64,000 bases of DNA from Amycolatopsis iheyensis (GTDB lineage: Bacteria; Actinomycetota; Actinomycetes; Mycobacteriales; Pseudonocardiaceae). Under the pieces are notes generated by a model. It made no database searches. It saw only the letters and a program-made list of their open reading frames with translations, and had not been told where the DNA came from. Shown one piece after another: positions 50,498 to 58,876 of the stretch. The translations under genes were made by a program, and so were the position numbers. Positions within the stretch are counted from its first letter, which is position 1. Each line of letters opens with the position of its first letter. The stretch lies in assembly GCF_024703995.1 (NCBI RefSeq), contig NZ_JAMXQV010000016.1, forward strand, positions 124,001 through 188,000, in the 5' to 3' direction.

Positions 50498-52080
50498 ACA
50501 CTCACCTCGAGTTTGTTGCGGATGGCCGCGGCCAGCTCGTCGCGGTCGGAGAACGGGTGCACGACGCCGCCGGCCTCCTGGCCGGACTCGTGCCCCTTGC
50601 CGGCGAGGAAGACGATGTCGCCCGGCCCGGCGAGCTCGACGGCGTGCGCGATGGCCTCGCGGCGGTCGCCGATCTCGACGACCTCGCCGCCCTCGGCGGG
50701 ACCGACCGCGCGGGCGCCGGCGAGCATCGCGGCGCGGATGGCCGCGGGGTCCTCGGAGCGGGGGTTGTCGTCGGTGACGATCAGGACGTCGCTGCGGCGG
50801 GCCGCCGCCTCGCCCATCATCGGGCGCTTCGCGGTGTCGCGGTCGCCGCCGCAGCCGAGCACGGTGATGATCCGGCCCTCGGCGCGGGCCCGCAGCGCGT
50901 CCAGGCCCTGCGAGACCGCGGCCGGCTTGTGCGCGTAGTCGACGACGGCGGTGAACGCCTGGCCGACGTAGACCCGCTCCATCCGGCCCGGCACCTGCAC
51001 GTCGGCGAGCCCGGCGACGATGTGCTCCAGGCTCACGCCCGCGGTGCTCAGGATCGCGGCGGCCAGCACGGCGTTGGCGACGTTGAACTCGCCGGGCAGC
51101 GGGATCTTCGCCCGCGCGCTCTCGCCTTCCGGGCCCTGCAGCGTGAAGGTCTGCTCGCCGTGCGGGGTGGCTTCGAGGCCGGTGGCCTTCCACGCGGCGT
51201 CGGTGCCCGGGTCCGTGGTGACCGTGATCGTCTGCGGGGTGAGCAGCGCCTGCCCCCACGCGCTGTCGACCACGACGACCTCGCTGGTCGAGCGGCCGTC
51301 GAACAGCAGCGACTTCGCGGCGAAGTACTCCTGCATGTCCTTGTGGAAGTCCAGGTGGTCCTGGGAGAGGTTGGTGAACGCGCCGACCGCGAACCGGGTG
51401 CCGTTGACCCGGCCCAGCGCGAGCGCGTGGCTGGAGACCTCCATCGGCACGTGCGTGACGCCGCGCTCCAGCATCACCGCGAGCAGCGCCTGCAGGTCCG
51501 GCGCCTCGGGCGTGGTGAACCCGCTGACCAGGCGTTCACCGGCGATCCGGGTCTCCACGGTGCCGATCAGGCCGGTGGTCAGGCCCGCGGCCTGCAGCCC
51601 GGCGTCGACCAGGTAGGACGTCGTGGTCTTGCCGGCGGTCCCGGTGACGCCCAGGACGGCCAGCCGCAGCGACGGCTCGCCGTAGATCCAGGCGGCGATC
51701 TCGCCGAGGGCGGCACGCGGGTCGGTGTGCACGAGGATCGGGACGCCGGCGTCGCGCAGCGCGGGCCGCTCGGCGCCCTCGGCGTCGGTGAGGACCGCGA
51801 CGGCGCCGGCGGCGATCGCCTGGTCGCTGAAGTCGGCGCCGTGCGCGCGGGCGCCGGGCAGGGCCGCGAAGAGGTCCCCGGGCAGCACGTGCTGGGCCCG
51901 CAGCGTCGTGCCGGTGACGGTCAGCTCGGCGGCGTCGGGCGAGTCGGCGATCAGGCGCGCGTCCGCCCGGGCGAGCAGGGTCGCCAGCGGGACCGGGTCG
52001 ATGCGCGCCGGGCGCGGCGGCGCGGGGACCGCTTTCACCGGGCTTTCCGGCACCTGGGAACGGGACGTGGACTCGGACAC
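50494..52080 (-). CDS. murE: UDP-MurNAc-dipeptide--meso-DAP ligase
   Basis: 528 aa. ATP loop VLGVTGTAGKTTTSYL, and DDNPRSEDP, whose DNPR selects meso-diaminopimelate, so the wall is DAP-type. The GTG at 52080 is chosen; an upstream in-frame ATG at 52152 would add 24 poorly conserved residues. A hairpin upstream (52233-52262) separates it from ftsI, so murE probably has its own promoter. Confidence 0.93.
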   Translation of the reverse strand: MSESTSRSQVPESPVKAVPAPPRPARIDPVPLATLLARADARLIADSPDAAELTVTGTTLRAQHVLPGDLFAALPGARAHGADFSDQAIAAGAVAVLTDAEGAERPALRDAGVPILVHTDPRAALGEIAAWIYGEPSLRLAVLGVTGTAGKTTTSYLVDAGLQAAGLTTGLIGTVETRIAGERLVSGFTTPEAPDLQALLAVMLERGVTHVPMEVSSHALALGRVNGTRFAVGAFTNLSQDHLDFHKDMQEYFAAKSLLFDGRSTSEVVVVDSAWGQALLTPQTITVTTDPGTDAAWKATGLEATPHGEQTFTLQGPEGESARAKIPLPGEFNVANAVLAAAILSTAGVSLEHIVAGLADVQVPGRMERVYVGQAFTAVVDYAHKPAAVSQGLDALRARAEGRIITVLGCGGDRDTAKRPMMGEAAARRSDVLIVTDDNPRSEDPAAIRAAMLAGARAVGPAEGGEVVEIGDRREAIAHAVELAGPGDIVFLAGKGHESGQEAGGVVHPFSDRDELAAAIRNKLEVSV

Positions 52081-52232
52081 GGCCAAGAGGCTACCGGCGG
52101 CCGTTCGGGGGCTCGTCACGCGGTACGGCGATTGCGCGCGGCTGAGGGACATGTGCTAGGTGGCTCGTCGCTCCCCGTTGCGGCGCAAGGACTTCCCGGG
52201 TGCTCCGGACCGAAGTGGACGCTGGACACGCG

Positions 52233-52262
52233 AAAGCCCCCTCACACCGGTGAGGGGGCTTT
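52233..52262 (-). terminator. Strong hairpin between ftsI and murE
   Basis: 13-bp perfect stem AAAGCCCCCTCAC around ACCG, starting 12 bp past the ftsI stop. In either direction it ends in TTT, the closest to a classic intrinsic terminator in this window. Confidence 0.8.
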
Positions 52263-52274
52263 GACGCACAGTGC

Positions 52275-54194
52275 CTATTGCACGATGAGCGGGACTTCCG
52301 GCGACGGCCCGTCCGACAGCGGGATCTGGTACCGCTGCGTCAGGTACGAAGCGATGCTGTGGAACAGCGGTGCGGCGGAGTGCCCGACCGGCAGCGTCGT
52401 GTCCGGCGCGTCCAGCCGGATGCCGACGACGAACCGCGGGTGGTCGGCGGGCAGGATGCCGGCGAAGGTGATGTTGTACAGGTGGTCGCTGTAGGCCTTC
52501 GTCCGCGGGTCGACCTGCTGGCCGGTGCCCGTCTTGCCGGAGATCTGGTAGCCCTCCACCGCCGCCGTCGGCGCGGTGCCCTTCTGCAGGCCCTTGCCGT
52601 TCTGCGCGACCGCGCGCATCATGTCGCGCACCGTCTTGGCCGTCTGCGGGCTGACCACCTGGACGCTCTTCGGGGCCGGCTCGGGCACCGTGGTCCCGTC
52701 CGGGTTGACCTTCGCCTTGACGATCCGGGGTTCGACGCGCAGGCCGTCGTTCGCGATCGCCTGGTACATCCCGGCCATCTGCAGCACGGTCATCGACAGG
52801 CCCTGCCCGATCGGCAGGTTGCCGAAGGTGGTCGCCGACCACTGGCTGCGCGCCGGCACGACGCCCGCGCTCTCGCCGGGCAGGCCGACGCCGGTGCGCT
52901 GGCCGAGCCCGAACCGCTTCAGCAGCTCCGAGTAGTGCTCCTCCCCGATCTTCTGGGCCAGCAGCAGCGTGCCGATGTTGGACGACTTCGCGAAGATCCC
53001 GGCGGTGGTGAACGTCTGCGTGCCGTGGGTCCAGGCGTCGTGCACGGTCTTGTCCGCGACCTGCAGCGAACCGGGCACCTGCACCGTCGACTCCGGCGTC
53101 GCGATGCCTTCGTCGATCGCGCCGGTGGCGGTGACGACCTTGTTGACCGACCCGGGCTCGAACGGCGTGGTGACCGCCGGGTTGTTCAGGTCGTCGGCGG
53201 TCCAGGTCGTCTGGTCGTTCGGGTCGAAGGTCTTGTCGTTGGCCAGCGCGTAGACCTCGCCGGTCTTGCTGTCCATGACGACGGCCTGCCCGCCCTTGGC
53301 GTGCGACTGCTGGACGTAGTCCGACAGCTGCCGCTGCACCTCGTACTGCAGGTCGGAGTCGACGGTGAGCTCGAGGTCCGAGCCGGGCACGGCGGCCTGC
53401 AGGTCGCGCTCGGTGCCCGGGATGACGACGTTGTCGCTGCCGTTCTTGGTGTTGACCAGCATCCGGCCCGGGGTGCCCGCCAGGTCGTTGTCGCGGACGA
53501 GCTCGAGCCCGATGAGGCCGTGCAGGTTGTGCTTGGACACGTCCGGGTCGTCGGAGCGCCAGTTCGCGGCGCCGACGATGTTCGCGGCCAGGCTGCCACC
53601 CGGGTACTCGCGCAGCGCGCGCTTCTCGACACCGATCCACGCGAAGTGCTTGACGATGTCGGCGGCGACCGACGGCTCGACGTTGTTCACCAGGTAGGTG
53701 AAGGACGCCTGCTTGTGGAACAGGTCGAGCAGCTGCTGCTCGCCGATCACGTTCGGCAGCTTGCCGGCGATGTACTTCGCGGCTTCGGCGGTCTCGGTGT
53801 CGAACGTCCGCTTCGTGCCGGGGTTCTTCGCGGCGAAGTCGGTCATGCTCTTGCGCAAGGCCTTGAGGTTCACCGAGAGCGTGCGCACCTCGACGCTGAA
53901 CGCGAGCTTGGCGCCGTTGCGGTCCACAATGGACCCGCGCTGGGCCGGGATGTCGATGGTCTGGGTGCGCTGCCGCTCGGCCGCGGCCGAGAGCGCCGCG
54001 GCGTCGAACCACTGCACCTGCACCAGTTTCACGCCCGCGACGAGCAGCACGGCGACCAGCAGCAGCCGCACGACCGAGAACCGGCCGCGGTTGCCGCCGT
54101 TGCCCCGGCGCGCGGCCGCGCTGCGCGTCCCGGCGGCGTAGGTCCGCCGGGCGCTCCCGGCGCGCGAACGACCCTGGCCCCGGCTCGAAGCCAT
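52275..54194 (-). CDS. ftsI: Septal transpeptidase FtsI (PBP3/PbpB)
   Basis: 639 aa. Basic N-terminus, one TM helix, a pedestal domain (IPAQRGSIVDRNGAKLA) and transpeptidase motifs EPGSVNK (Ser349, Lys352), SSN and KTGT (Lys554). It cross-links septal peptidoglycan with FtsW. No C-terminal PASTA domain. The ATG overlaps the ftsL stop (ATGA). Confidence 0.96.
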   Translation of the reverse strand: MASSRGQGRSRAGSARRTYAAGTRSAAARRGNGGNRGRFSVVRLLLVAVLLVAGVKLVQVQWFDAAALSAAAERQRTQTIDIPAQRGSIVDRNGAKLAFSVEVRTLSVNLKALRKSMTDFAAKNPGTKRTFDTETAEAAKYIAGKLPNVIGEQQLLDLFHKQASFTYLVNNVEPSVAADIVKHFAWIGVEKRALREYPGGSLAANIVGAANWRSDDPDVSKHNLHGLIGLELVRDNDLAGTPGRMLVNTKNGSDNVVIPGTERDLQAAVPGSDLELTVDSDLQYEVQRQLSDYVQQSHAKGGQAVVMDSKTGEVYALANDKTFDPNDQTTWTADDLNNPAVTTPFEPGSVNKVVTATGAIDEGIATPESTVQVPGSLQVADKTVHDAWTHGTQTFTTAGIFAKSSNIGTLLLAQKIGEEHYSELLKRFGLGQRTGVGLPGESAGVVPARSQWSATTFGNLPIGQGLSMTVLQMAGMYQAIANDGLRVEPRIVKAKVNPDGTTVPEPAPKSVQVVSPQTAKTVRDMMRAVAQNGKGLQKGTAPTAAVEGYQISGKTGTGQQVDPRTKAYSDHLYNITFAGILPADHPRFVVGIRLDAPDTTLPVGHSAAPLFHSIASYLTQRYQIPLSDGPSPEVPLIVQ

Positions 54195-54910
54195 CACTGG
54201 CCGCCTCCGGGCTGCTGCTGCTCTTCGGCGGGCACCGCGGGCTGGTCGCCCTCGATCGGGGCGCCCTGCTGCGACTGCGTGCCCGCGGCGGGCGCGGCCG
54301 GCGGCGCGACGGGCACCGCCGGCGTGTCCGGCTTCGCCTTCTTGGGCTCGCCGACGAGCGAGGTCTTGCCGTCCGGGCCGACGACGATGCGCGCCGGGTC
54401 GTCCCCGGGCACCATGCCGAGCTGCTGGGCCGCGGGGGCCAGCGACGCGGGCGATTCCGCCTTCGCGACGTCGCGCTGCAGCTGCTCCTTGGTCTCGGCC
54501 AGGTTCGCGTTGGTCGTGCGCAGCTGCTCGAGCCGGTAGGAGTCGGCGATCGCCTGCGTGGTCAGCCACAGCGTGGTGGCCACGCCGACGGCCAGCAGCG
54601 CCATCATCATCAGCACGAACGACGCCCGCGACTTCGGCAGCAGGAGCTTCAGCTTCAGCTTCGGCGTGGGTTCGCCGGGCTCGGCCTTCTTCGGCGCCGG
54701 GCGCGGCTCGCGCTCCTTGAGCAGGTCGGCACGCTGGGCGCGGCGCGCGTAGGCGCGTTCGGCCGCGCTGGTGCGCCCCCGCGACGCGCGGCGCGGCGCG
54801 GTCTTGCCCGGCTCGAGGGTCTGCGGGTCCGGCTCGACGGTGGTCGAGGCATCGGCGCGGCCCCGCGTCGCCGGCGCGGCGCGGCGGCGGGACTTCGTGG
54901 GAGCGGTCAT
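54194..54910 (-). CDS. ftsL: FtsL-like septum protein
   Basis: 238 aa. Long basic Ala/Arg-rich cytoplasmic region, one TM helix (about 98-118, SFVLMMMALLAVGVATTLWL), a short coiled coil (YRLEQLRTTNANLAETKEQLQRDVAKAES), and a Pro/Ala/Gln tail. Recognised mainly by position between rsmH and ftsI and by the bitopic coiled-coil layout. Larger than enterobacterial FtsL, as in other actinomycetes. Confidence 0.88.
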   Translation of the reverse strand: MTAPTKSRRRAAPATRGRADASTTVEPDPQTLEPGKTAPRRASRGRTSAAERAYARRAQRADLLKEREPRPAPKKAEPGEPTPKLKLKLLLPKSRASFVLMMMALLAVGVATTLWLTTQAIADSYRLEQLRTTNANLAETKEQLQRDVAKAESPASLAPAAQQLGMVPGDDPARIVVGPDGKTSLVGEPKKAKPDTPAVPVAPPAAPAAGTQSQQGAPIEGDQPAVPAEEQQQPGGGQ

Positions 54911-55860
54911 CGCGGCTCTCCGATCCTCTCTGCGGCCCGCAACCGCACCGAAGCGGCGCGCGGGTTGTGTTCGATCTCCTCTTCGCCGGCCTTCTCGGAC
55001 CCGCGGGTCAGGAGCTTCAGCTCCGGCCCGTGGCCCGGCAGCTCGACCGGCAGCCCCTCCGGCGTGCGGGACTTCGCCAGCTCGGCCAGCGCCTGCTTGA
55101 CGAGCCGGTCTTCCAGCGACTGGTAGGACTCGACGACGATGCGGCCGCCGACGGGCAGGGCGCCCAGCGCGGCGGGCATCGCCCGGCGCAGGACCTCCAG
55201 CTCGCCGTTGACCTCGATCCGCAACGCCTGGAACGTGCGCTTGGCCGGGTGCCCGCCGGTGCGCCGGCTGGCCGCCGGGACGGCGTCGTAGAGCAGCTCG
55301 ACCAGGCGTCCGCTCATGGTGAACGGCTCCTTCTCGCGCTCGTTGACGACGGCACGGACGATCCGCTGCGCGAAGCGTTCTTCGCCGTAGTCGCGCAGGA
55401 TCCGGATCAGCTCGCCGGGCGCGTAGGTGTTGAGCACGTCGGCGGCGGTGAACCCGGTGGTCGGGTCCATCCGCATGTCGAGCGGCGCGTCCTTGGCGTA
55501 GGCGAACCCGCGCTCGGCGCGGTCCAGCTGCATCGACGAGACGCCGAGGTCGAAGAGGATGCCGTCGGCCTTGGTGAGGTTCAGCCCTTCGAGCGCTTCG
55601 GGGAGTCCGTCGTAGACCGTGTGCACGAAGTCGACGCGGTCGCCGTGGCGGGCCAGGCGTTCGGCGGACTTCTCGAGCGCGGCGGGATCGCGGTCCAGGG
55701 CGACCAGGTGCAGTCGCGGGAAGGCTTCGAGGAGGGCGTCGGAATGCCCGCCGAGGCCGACGGTCGCGTCCACGAGAACCGCGTCGCGGTCGGCGAACAC
55801 GGGGGTGAACAGCTCGACGATGCGGCCGAGCAGCACCGGGACGTGCTCGGGTGCCGTCAT
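54907..55860 (-). CDS. rsmH: 16S rRNA m4C1402 methyltransferase RsmH (MraW)
   Basis: 317 aa. EHVPVLLGRIVELF, SAM motif VDATVGLGGHSDALL, FDLGVSSMQLDRAERGF, and FQALRIEVNGEL plus YQSLEDRLVKQ at the C-terminus. It N4-methylates C1402 of 16S rRNA. ATG at 55860 with GGGAGGGAAC upstream. The leader contains a long inverted repeat assigned to the mraW RNA motif. Confidence 0.97.
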   Translation of the reverse strand: MTAPEHVPVLLGRIVELFTPVFADRDAVLVDATVGLGGHSDALLEAFPRLHLVALDRDPAALEKSAERLARHGDRVDFVHTVYDGLPEALEGLNLTKADGILFDLGVSSMQLDRAERGFAYAKDAPLDMRMDPTTGFTAADVLNTYAPGELIRILRDYGEERFAQRIVRAVVNEREKEPFTMSGRLVELLYDAVPAASRRTGGHPAKRTFQALRIEVNGELEVLRRAMPAALGALPVGGRIVVESYQSLEDRLVKQALAELAKSRTPEGLPVELPGHGPELKLLTRGSEKAGEEEIEHNPRAASVRLRAAERIGEPR

Positions 55861-55902
55861 GTTCCCTCCCCCCTTTCTCGGTGGCTCGGGGGGAAATATG
55901 GC

Positions 55903-55996
55903 GGATGCCGTCAGGTCCCTGTCCGCCCGCTTGCTGACCTGGTACCGGGGAAGGTGCACCAGGGCCATTTGAGCGGACAGAGGCCTCACGGCATCC
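55903..55996 (-). ncRNA. mraW-motif leader RNA upstream of rsmH
   Basis: Two 24-nt arms (55903-55926 and 55973-55996) pair as three helices: GGATGCCGT/ACGGCATCC, AGG/CCT and CTGTCCGC/GCGGACAG, split by small internal loops. An inner CCTGGT/ACCAGG helix lies between them. Position in the mraZ-rsmH gap matches the actinobacterial mraW RNA, a predicted cis-regulator of unknown ligand. Confidence 0.72.
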
Positions 55997-56071
55997 GGGT
56001 GGGCGCGCCCCGGCGTGCGGACGGCGAACCTCTTCGTCCCCCGACGACGAAGGTGCACCGCGGCCACACGC

Positions 56072-56503
56072 CTAGAAGACGCCCGGCAGTACTTCCTCTC
56101 GAGCCTTCGCGTAGCTGTCTTCGTGTTCCTCCAGGTAGCCCTGCCACGCTTGGGCGTCCCAGATCTCCAGCCTGGTGATCGCCCCGATCACCACGCATTC
56201 CTTGCTGAGCCCCGCGTAGCGGCGGAGCTCGGGCGCGATGCTGATGCGCCCCTGGCCGTCCGGCCGTTGTTCGTCCGTGCCCGCGAACAGGTAGCGCTGG
56301 TAGGCCCGGACGGCCTCGTTGGTGAACGGGGCCTCGGCGACCTTGCGCGCCATCTGCTCGAACTCGGCGCGGGGGAAGACGAAGAGGCAGTGGTCCTGCC
56401 CCTTGGTAAGCATCAGCCCACCCGCCAAGGCGTCACGGAACTTCGCGGGCAGCGCGAGCCGCCCTTTGTCGTCCAGCTTCGGGGTGTGGGTGCCGAGGAA
56501 CAC
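56072..56503 (-). CDS. mraZ: Transcriptional regulator MraZ
   Basis: 143 aa. Two SpoVT/AbrB-like swapped-hairpin domains: TPKLDDKGRLALPAKFRDAL and PDGQGRISIAPELRRYAGL. It binds repeated boxes upstream of itself and tunes the dcw cluster. GTG at 56503 with GGAGGTGGAGGCC upstream; it gives the conserved start VFLGTHTPKLD. First gene of the cluster. Confidence 0.96.
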   Translation of the reverse strand: MFLGTHTPKLDDKGRLALPAKFRDALAGGLMLTKGQDHCLFVFPRAEFEQMARKVAEAPFTNEAVRAYQRYLFAGTDEQRPDGQGRISIAPELRRYAGLSKECVVIGAITRLEIWDAQAWQGYLEEHEDSYAKAREEVLPGVF

Positions 56504-56568
56504 GGCCTCCACCTCCCTACCGCCTGAGGTGGTAAACCACCACGGACGGCTCCGGGGCTTCCCTTCCG

Positions 56569-56610
56569 CCCCACTGGCCACCACCGTACCCCACTTTTCA
56601 CCACAGTCAA
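56569..56610 (-). promoter_or_regulatory. mraZ promoter with four MraZ boxes
   Basis: On the minus strand GTGG occurs at 56604, 56594, 56584 and 56574, exactly 10 nt apart (GTGGTGAAAA, GTGGGGTACG, GTGGTGGCCA, GTGGGGCGG), the MraZ-box pattern. TTGACT (56610-56605) and TACGGT (56588-56583), 16 nt apart, give a -35/-10 pair overlapped by the boxes, predicting autorepression. Confidence 0.75.
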
Positions 56611-56789
56611 CGCGTGAAAAGCCCGGCTCACTCCGTCGTGTGCTTTGTTTGCGCAGGTCAGCAGGGTGGGGGTCGGTGGGGGGTGTGGTGGGGGACGGTG
56701 GCCAAGATCCCCCGCGCCGGGGGCCGGAGCAACCTCAGCTGTTCCCCAGACGTCCGCATAACGGCCGCGAGAACCCCACAAACCCCCGA

Positions 56790-57031
56790 GTGGAGCCGAG
56801 CGCGAACCCCGGTGGGGCCAAGTGGGGCCCCCAGGTGGGTCGGAGTGGGGACCGGGGTGGAGCAAAGTGGAGACACCCGCGTGACGAGCGGGGCATCACC
56901 CGTGATCCGACAGGCATCACCCGTGATCCAGCGGGCATCACCCGTGACCCGACGGGCATCACCGTGATGCCTCTCCAATCACACGTGATGCCCCTTCAAT
57001 CACGCGTGATGCCTTTCCAAGCACGCGCGGC
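56790..57031. repeat. Compound 21-23 bp tandem repeat array upstream of mraZ
   Basis: This fills most of the gene-free stretch 56504-57034. Part A (56790-56878): four units of 22-23 bp starting GTGG at 56790, 56812, 56835 and 56857; the last three carry a second GTGG exactly 10 bp later. Part B: 12-bp palindromes ATCAC-n-CGTGAT at 56895, 56916, 56937, 56958 (11 bp), 56978 and 56999, with a degenerate one at 57020, spaced 20-21 bp; the flanking GGC changes side after the fourth, so the last units are inverted. No coding sequence is seen in it; 56640-56780 shows only G-rich sequence. Confidence 0.85.
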
Positions 57032-57034
57032 GAG

Positions 57035-57766
57035 TCAGTCCGGGGGGTTGAGCAGGGCTGTGATGTGGGTGGCCAGGCGGGTGCTGTTCACCGGTGTCAC
57101 GTTCACCCAGTCCTCGCCGCCGCGGCCCGGGGTTTTCGTCGCGCAGTACGCGCCGACGTCCGTGTCGAACCACGTCAGGCCACCCACCCTCGTGACCCGG
57201 CCCGACGGCGCGCGGCGGCTGACGCTGAACTGGCCCGCCGCGTACACCGGGCGGGCCTGGATCGCCAGCACCTCCTGCACTTGCGTGGCCGACGCCGCCG
57301 AGCGGGCGGAGCCCGGGTCCGCCAGCGCCGACGCCGACAAGCTGACGCCGTAGCCCGGGCCGGCCTCCAGCTGGGGCAGGACGTCCACCAGTGCCGTGCC
57401 CAGCTCGCCCGGGCGGATCGAGTCCAGGGCGATCGTCTGCTCGGGCTGGGTCGCCAGCACACCCCGGCGGCCGAGGGCCGCCGTCACCGCGCGGAACGGC
57501 GTCGGCGCCGTCATGTCGGCCAGCGCTTCGCACGCGACGTACACCTCGCCGGCCGCCAGGAGCTCCAGGCGCGCGGCCAGTGCGGGCTCCAGCGCCGAAC
57601 CGTCGTAGAGGCCGCGTTCGGCGAGGTTCTCGTACACCGCCTTCCGCACCTCGGCGCGCTCCTGCTCCGTGCCGCCGACGCTGCGGACGCTCAGCGGCTC
57701 CGGCGGCCGGTCGTGGCCGAGGTCGGTCCAGAGGATGTCGAACGCCGACGCCGAAACCCGGATCAA
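57035..57766 (-). CDS. EspG-family type VII secretion chaperone
   Basis: 243 aa. SASAFDILWTDLGHDRPPEPLSV at the N-terminus and RVGGLTWFDTDVGAYCAT near the C-terminus match the EspG fold, which binds PE-PPE-type substrates in the cytoplasm. The TTG at 57766 overlaps the PPE-like stop (TTGA), supporting co-translation with its presumed client. No ESX core genes are in the window. Confidence 0.85.
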   Translation of the reverse strand: MIRVSASAFDILWTDLGHDRPPEPLSVRSVGGTEQERAEVRKAVYENLAERGLYDGSALEPALAARLELLAAGEVYVACEALADMTAPTPFRAVTAALGRRGVLATQPEQTIALDSIRPGELGTALVDVLPQLEAGPGYGVSLSASALADPGSARSAASATQVQEVLAIQARPVYAAGQFSVSRRAPSGRVTRVGGLTWFDTDVGAYCATKTPGRGGEDWVNVTPVNSTRLATHITALLNPPD

Positions 57767-58320
57767 GCCGGCCCCAGCGCCGGCGGGGCCGGGAACGTCT
57801 CGGCGGGCACGTGGCCGCGCAGTGCGGCGTCGCGGGTCCGCATGACGTCGATCGCCTTCTGCCGCGCGGCTTCCGCCTCGGCGCGGCGGGCCGCCATCTC
57901 GTCGGCCAGCCCCGACAGGACGAGCACGCTGCCGGACGACGCGGCGTCCCGGATCATCGACGCCGGGTCGTAGGTCACCGGCGGCGGCATGTCGGCGCGG
58001 GCCCGCGCCGCCGCGTCCGCTTGGGCGCCGACCGCCCCGGCCACCGAGGCCGACACCGACGCGGAGTGCGAAAGCCACTGCGCGGCCCGGCCCACCGCCG
58101 CCCGCGCCGCGTCGCCCGCCTCACCCCGCCAGTTCTCCTGCGAGGAGCTGATCAGCGCGGCGAGGTCGGCGGTCGACTCGTGCAGCCGCTTCGCCAGCTC
58201 CTCCCAGCGCGCCCCCGCCTCGCCCGCCGCGACCGGGTCGTTGCCGGCCTCGACTTCCGCGGCCATCGCCTCGTGGCTGTAGGACTCGTACCGCGCGGTG
58301 GGCACGGGGGGCTCGGTCAC
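57763..58320 (-). CDS. PPE/WXG100-like secreted substrate
   Basis: 185 aa, GTG start, mostly helical and Ala-rich. Residues about 35-110 (RWEELAKRLHESTADLAALISSSQENWRGEAGDAARAAV) give the helix-turn-helix with a W-x-G-type turn (NWRGEA) seen in PPE/WXG100 proteins. No signal peptide, as expected for ESX export. Paired with EspG. Confidence 0.75.
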   Translation of the reverse strand: MTEPPVPTARYESYSHEAMAAEVEAGNDPVAAGEAGARWEELAKRLHESTADLAALISSSQENWRGEAGDAARAAVGRAAQWLSHSASVSASVAGAVGAQADAAARARADMPPPVTYDPASMIRDAASSGSVLVLSGLADEMAARRAEAEAARQKAIDVMRTRDAALRGHVPAETFPAPPALGPA

Positions 58321-58332
58321 GGCGCACCTCTC

Positions 58333-58872
58333 TCAGGGCAGCTTGGGCTCGACCAGCCCGGCCACCGTGCCCGCGCGGCGGCACGCGAGCGGGGTGTCCG
58401 AGAAGCCGGTGTTGCTGACGTCGATCTGGACGCTGGCCGCGTCACCCACCCCGAGCAGCACCGCGCAGGTGCCGTCGGCGGCCTTCTTGTCCGCGACCTG
58501 CAGGGCCTGGTGGGTGCCGACCTTCGTCTTCGTGGCCGTCTTCCGCGCGACCTCGAGGTCGGCCAGGCTGTCGGTGTCGCTGAGGGTCACCGTGACGCCG
58601 AAGGTGCCGGGCACCGTCCAGTCGCACGCGCGGTCACCGGCGATGCTCTTGGGCTTGCCGAGCACGCTCACCCCGGCCGCCGACCGGTCCTGCGGGCCGA
58701 GCAGCGTGCAGGGGTCGAGTGCGGCCAGGCCGGTCCAGCCGGCCACCGGCGGAGGCTCGGCCGTGGCGGTGGCGTGCGCGGAAGCGTGCCCCTCGGCGGC
58801 CGGCTGGGCGGCCGGCCGCTGCCCGCACCCGGCGGCCAGCACCAGCAGCGCCGGCACCCACAGCAGTCGCAT
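58333..58872 (-). CDS. DUF3558 lipoprotein
   Basis: 179 aa. Lipobox LAAGC with Cys16 after MRLLWVPALLVL, a Thr/Ala/Pro linker, then the DUF3558 domain (LDPCTLLGPQDRSAAG.. ACDWTVPGTFGVTVTLSD.. CAVLLGVGDAASVQIDV) with paired cysteines. Membrane-anchored, common beside ESX substrate genes in Pseudonocardiaceae. A GTG four codons upstream (58884) overlapping the previous gene is an alternative start. Confidence 0.82.
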   Translation of the reverse strand: MRLLWVPALLVLAAGCGQRPAAQPAAEGHASAHATATAEPPPVAGWTGLAALDPCTLLGPQDRSAAGVSVLGKPKSIAGDRACDWTVPGTFGVTVTLSDTDSLADLEVARKTATKTKVGTHQALQVADKKAADGTCAVLLGVGDAASVQIDVSNTGFSDTPLACRRAGTVAGLVEPKLP

Positions 58873-58876
58873 CCGC

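Noticed and set aside
56895..57031. CRISPR array
   Set aside because: Units are only 20-21 bp with 8-10 bp of similar sequence between palindromes, no unique spacers, and no cas genes nearby.
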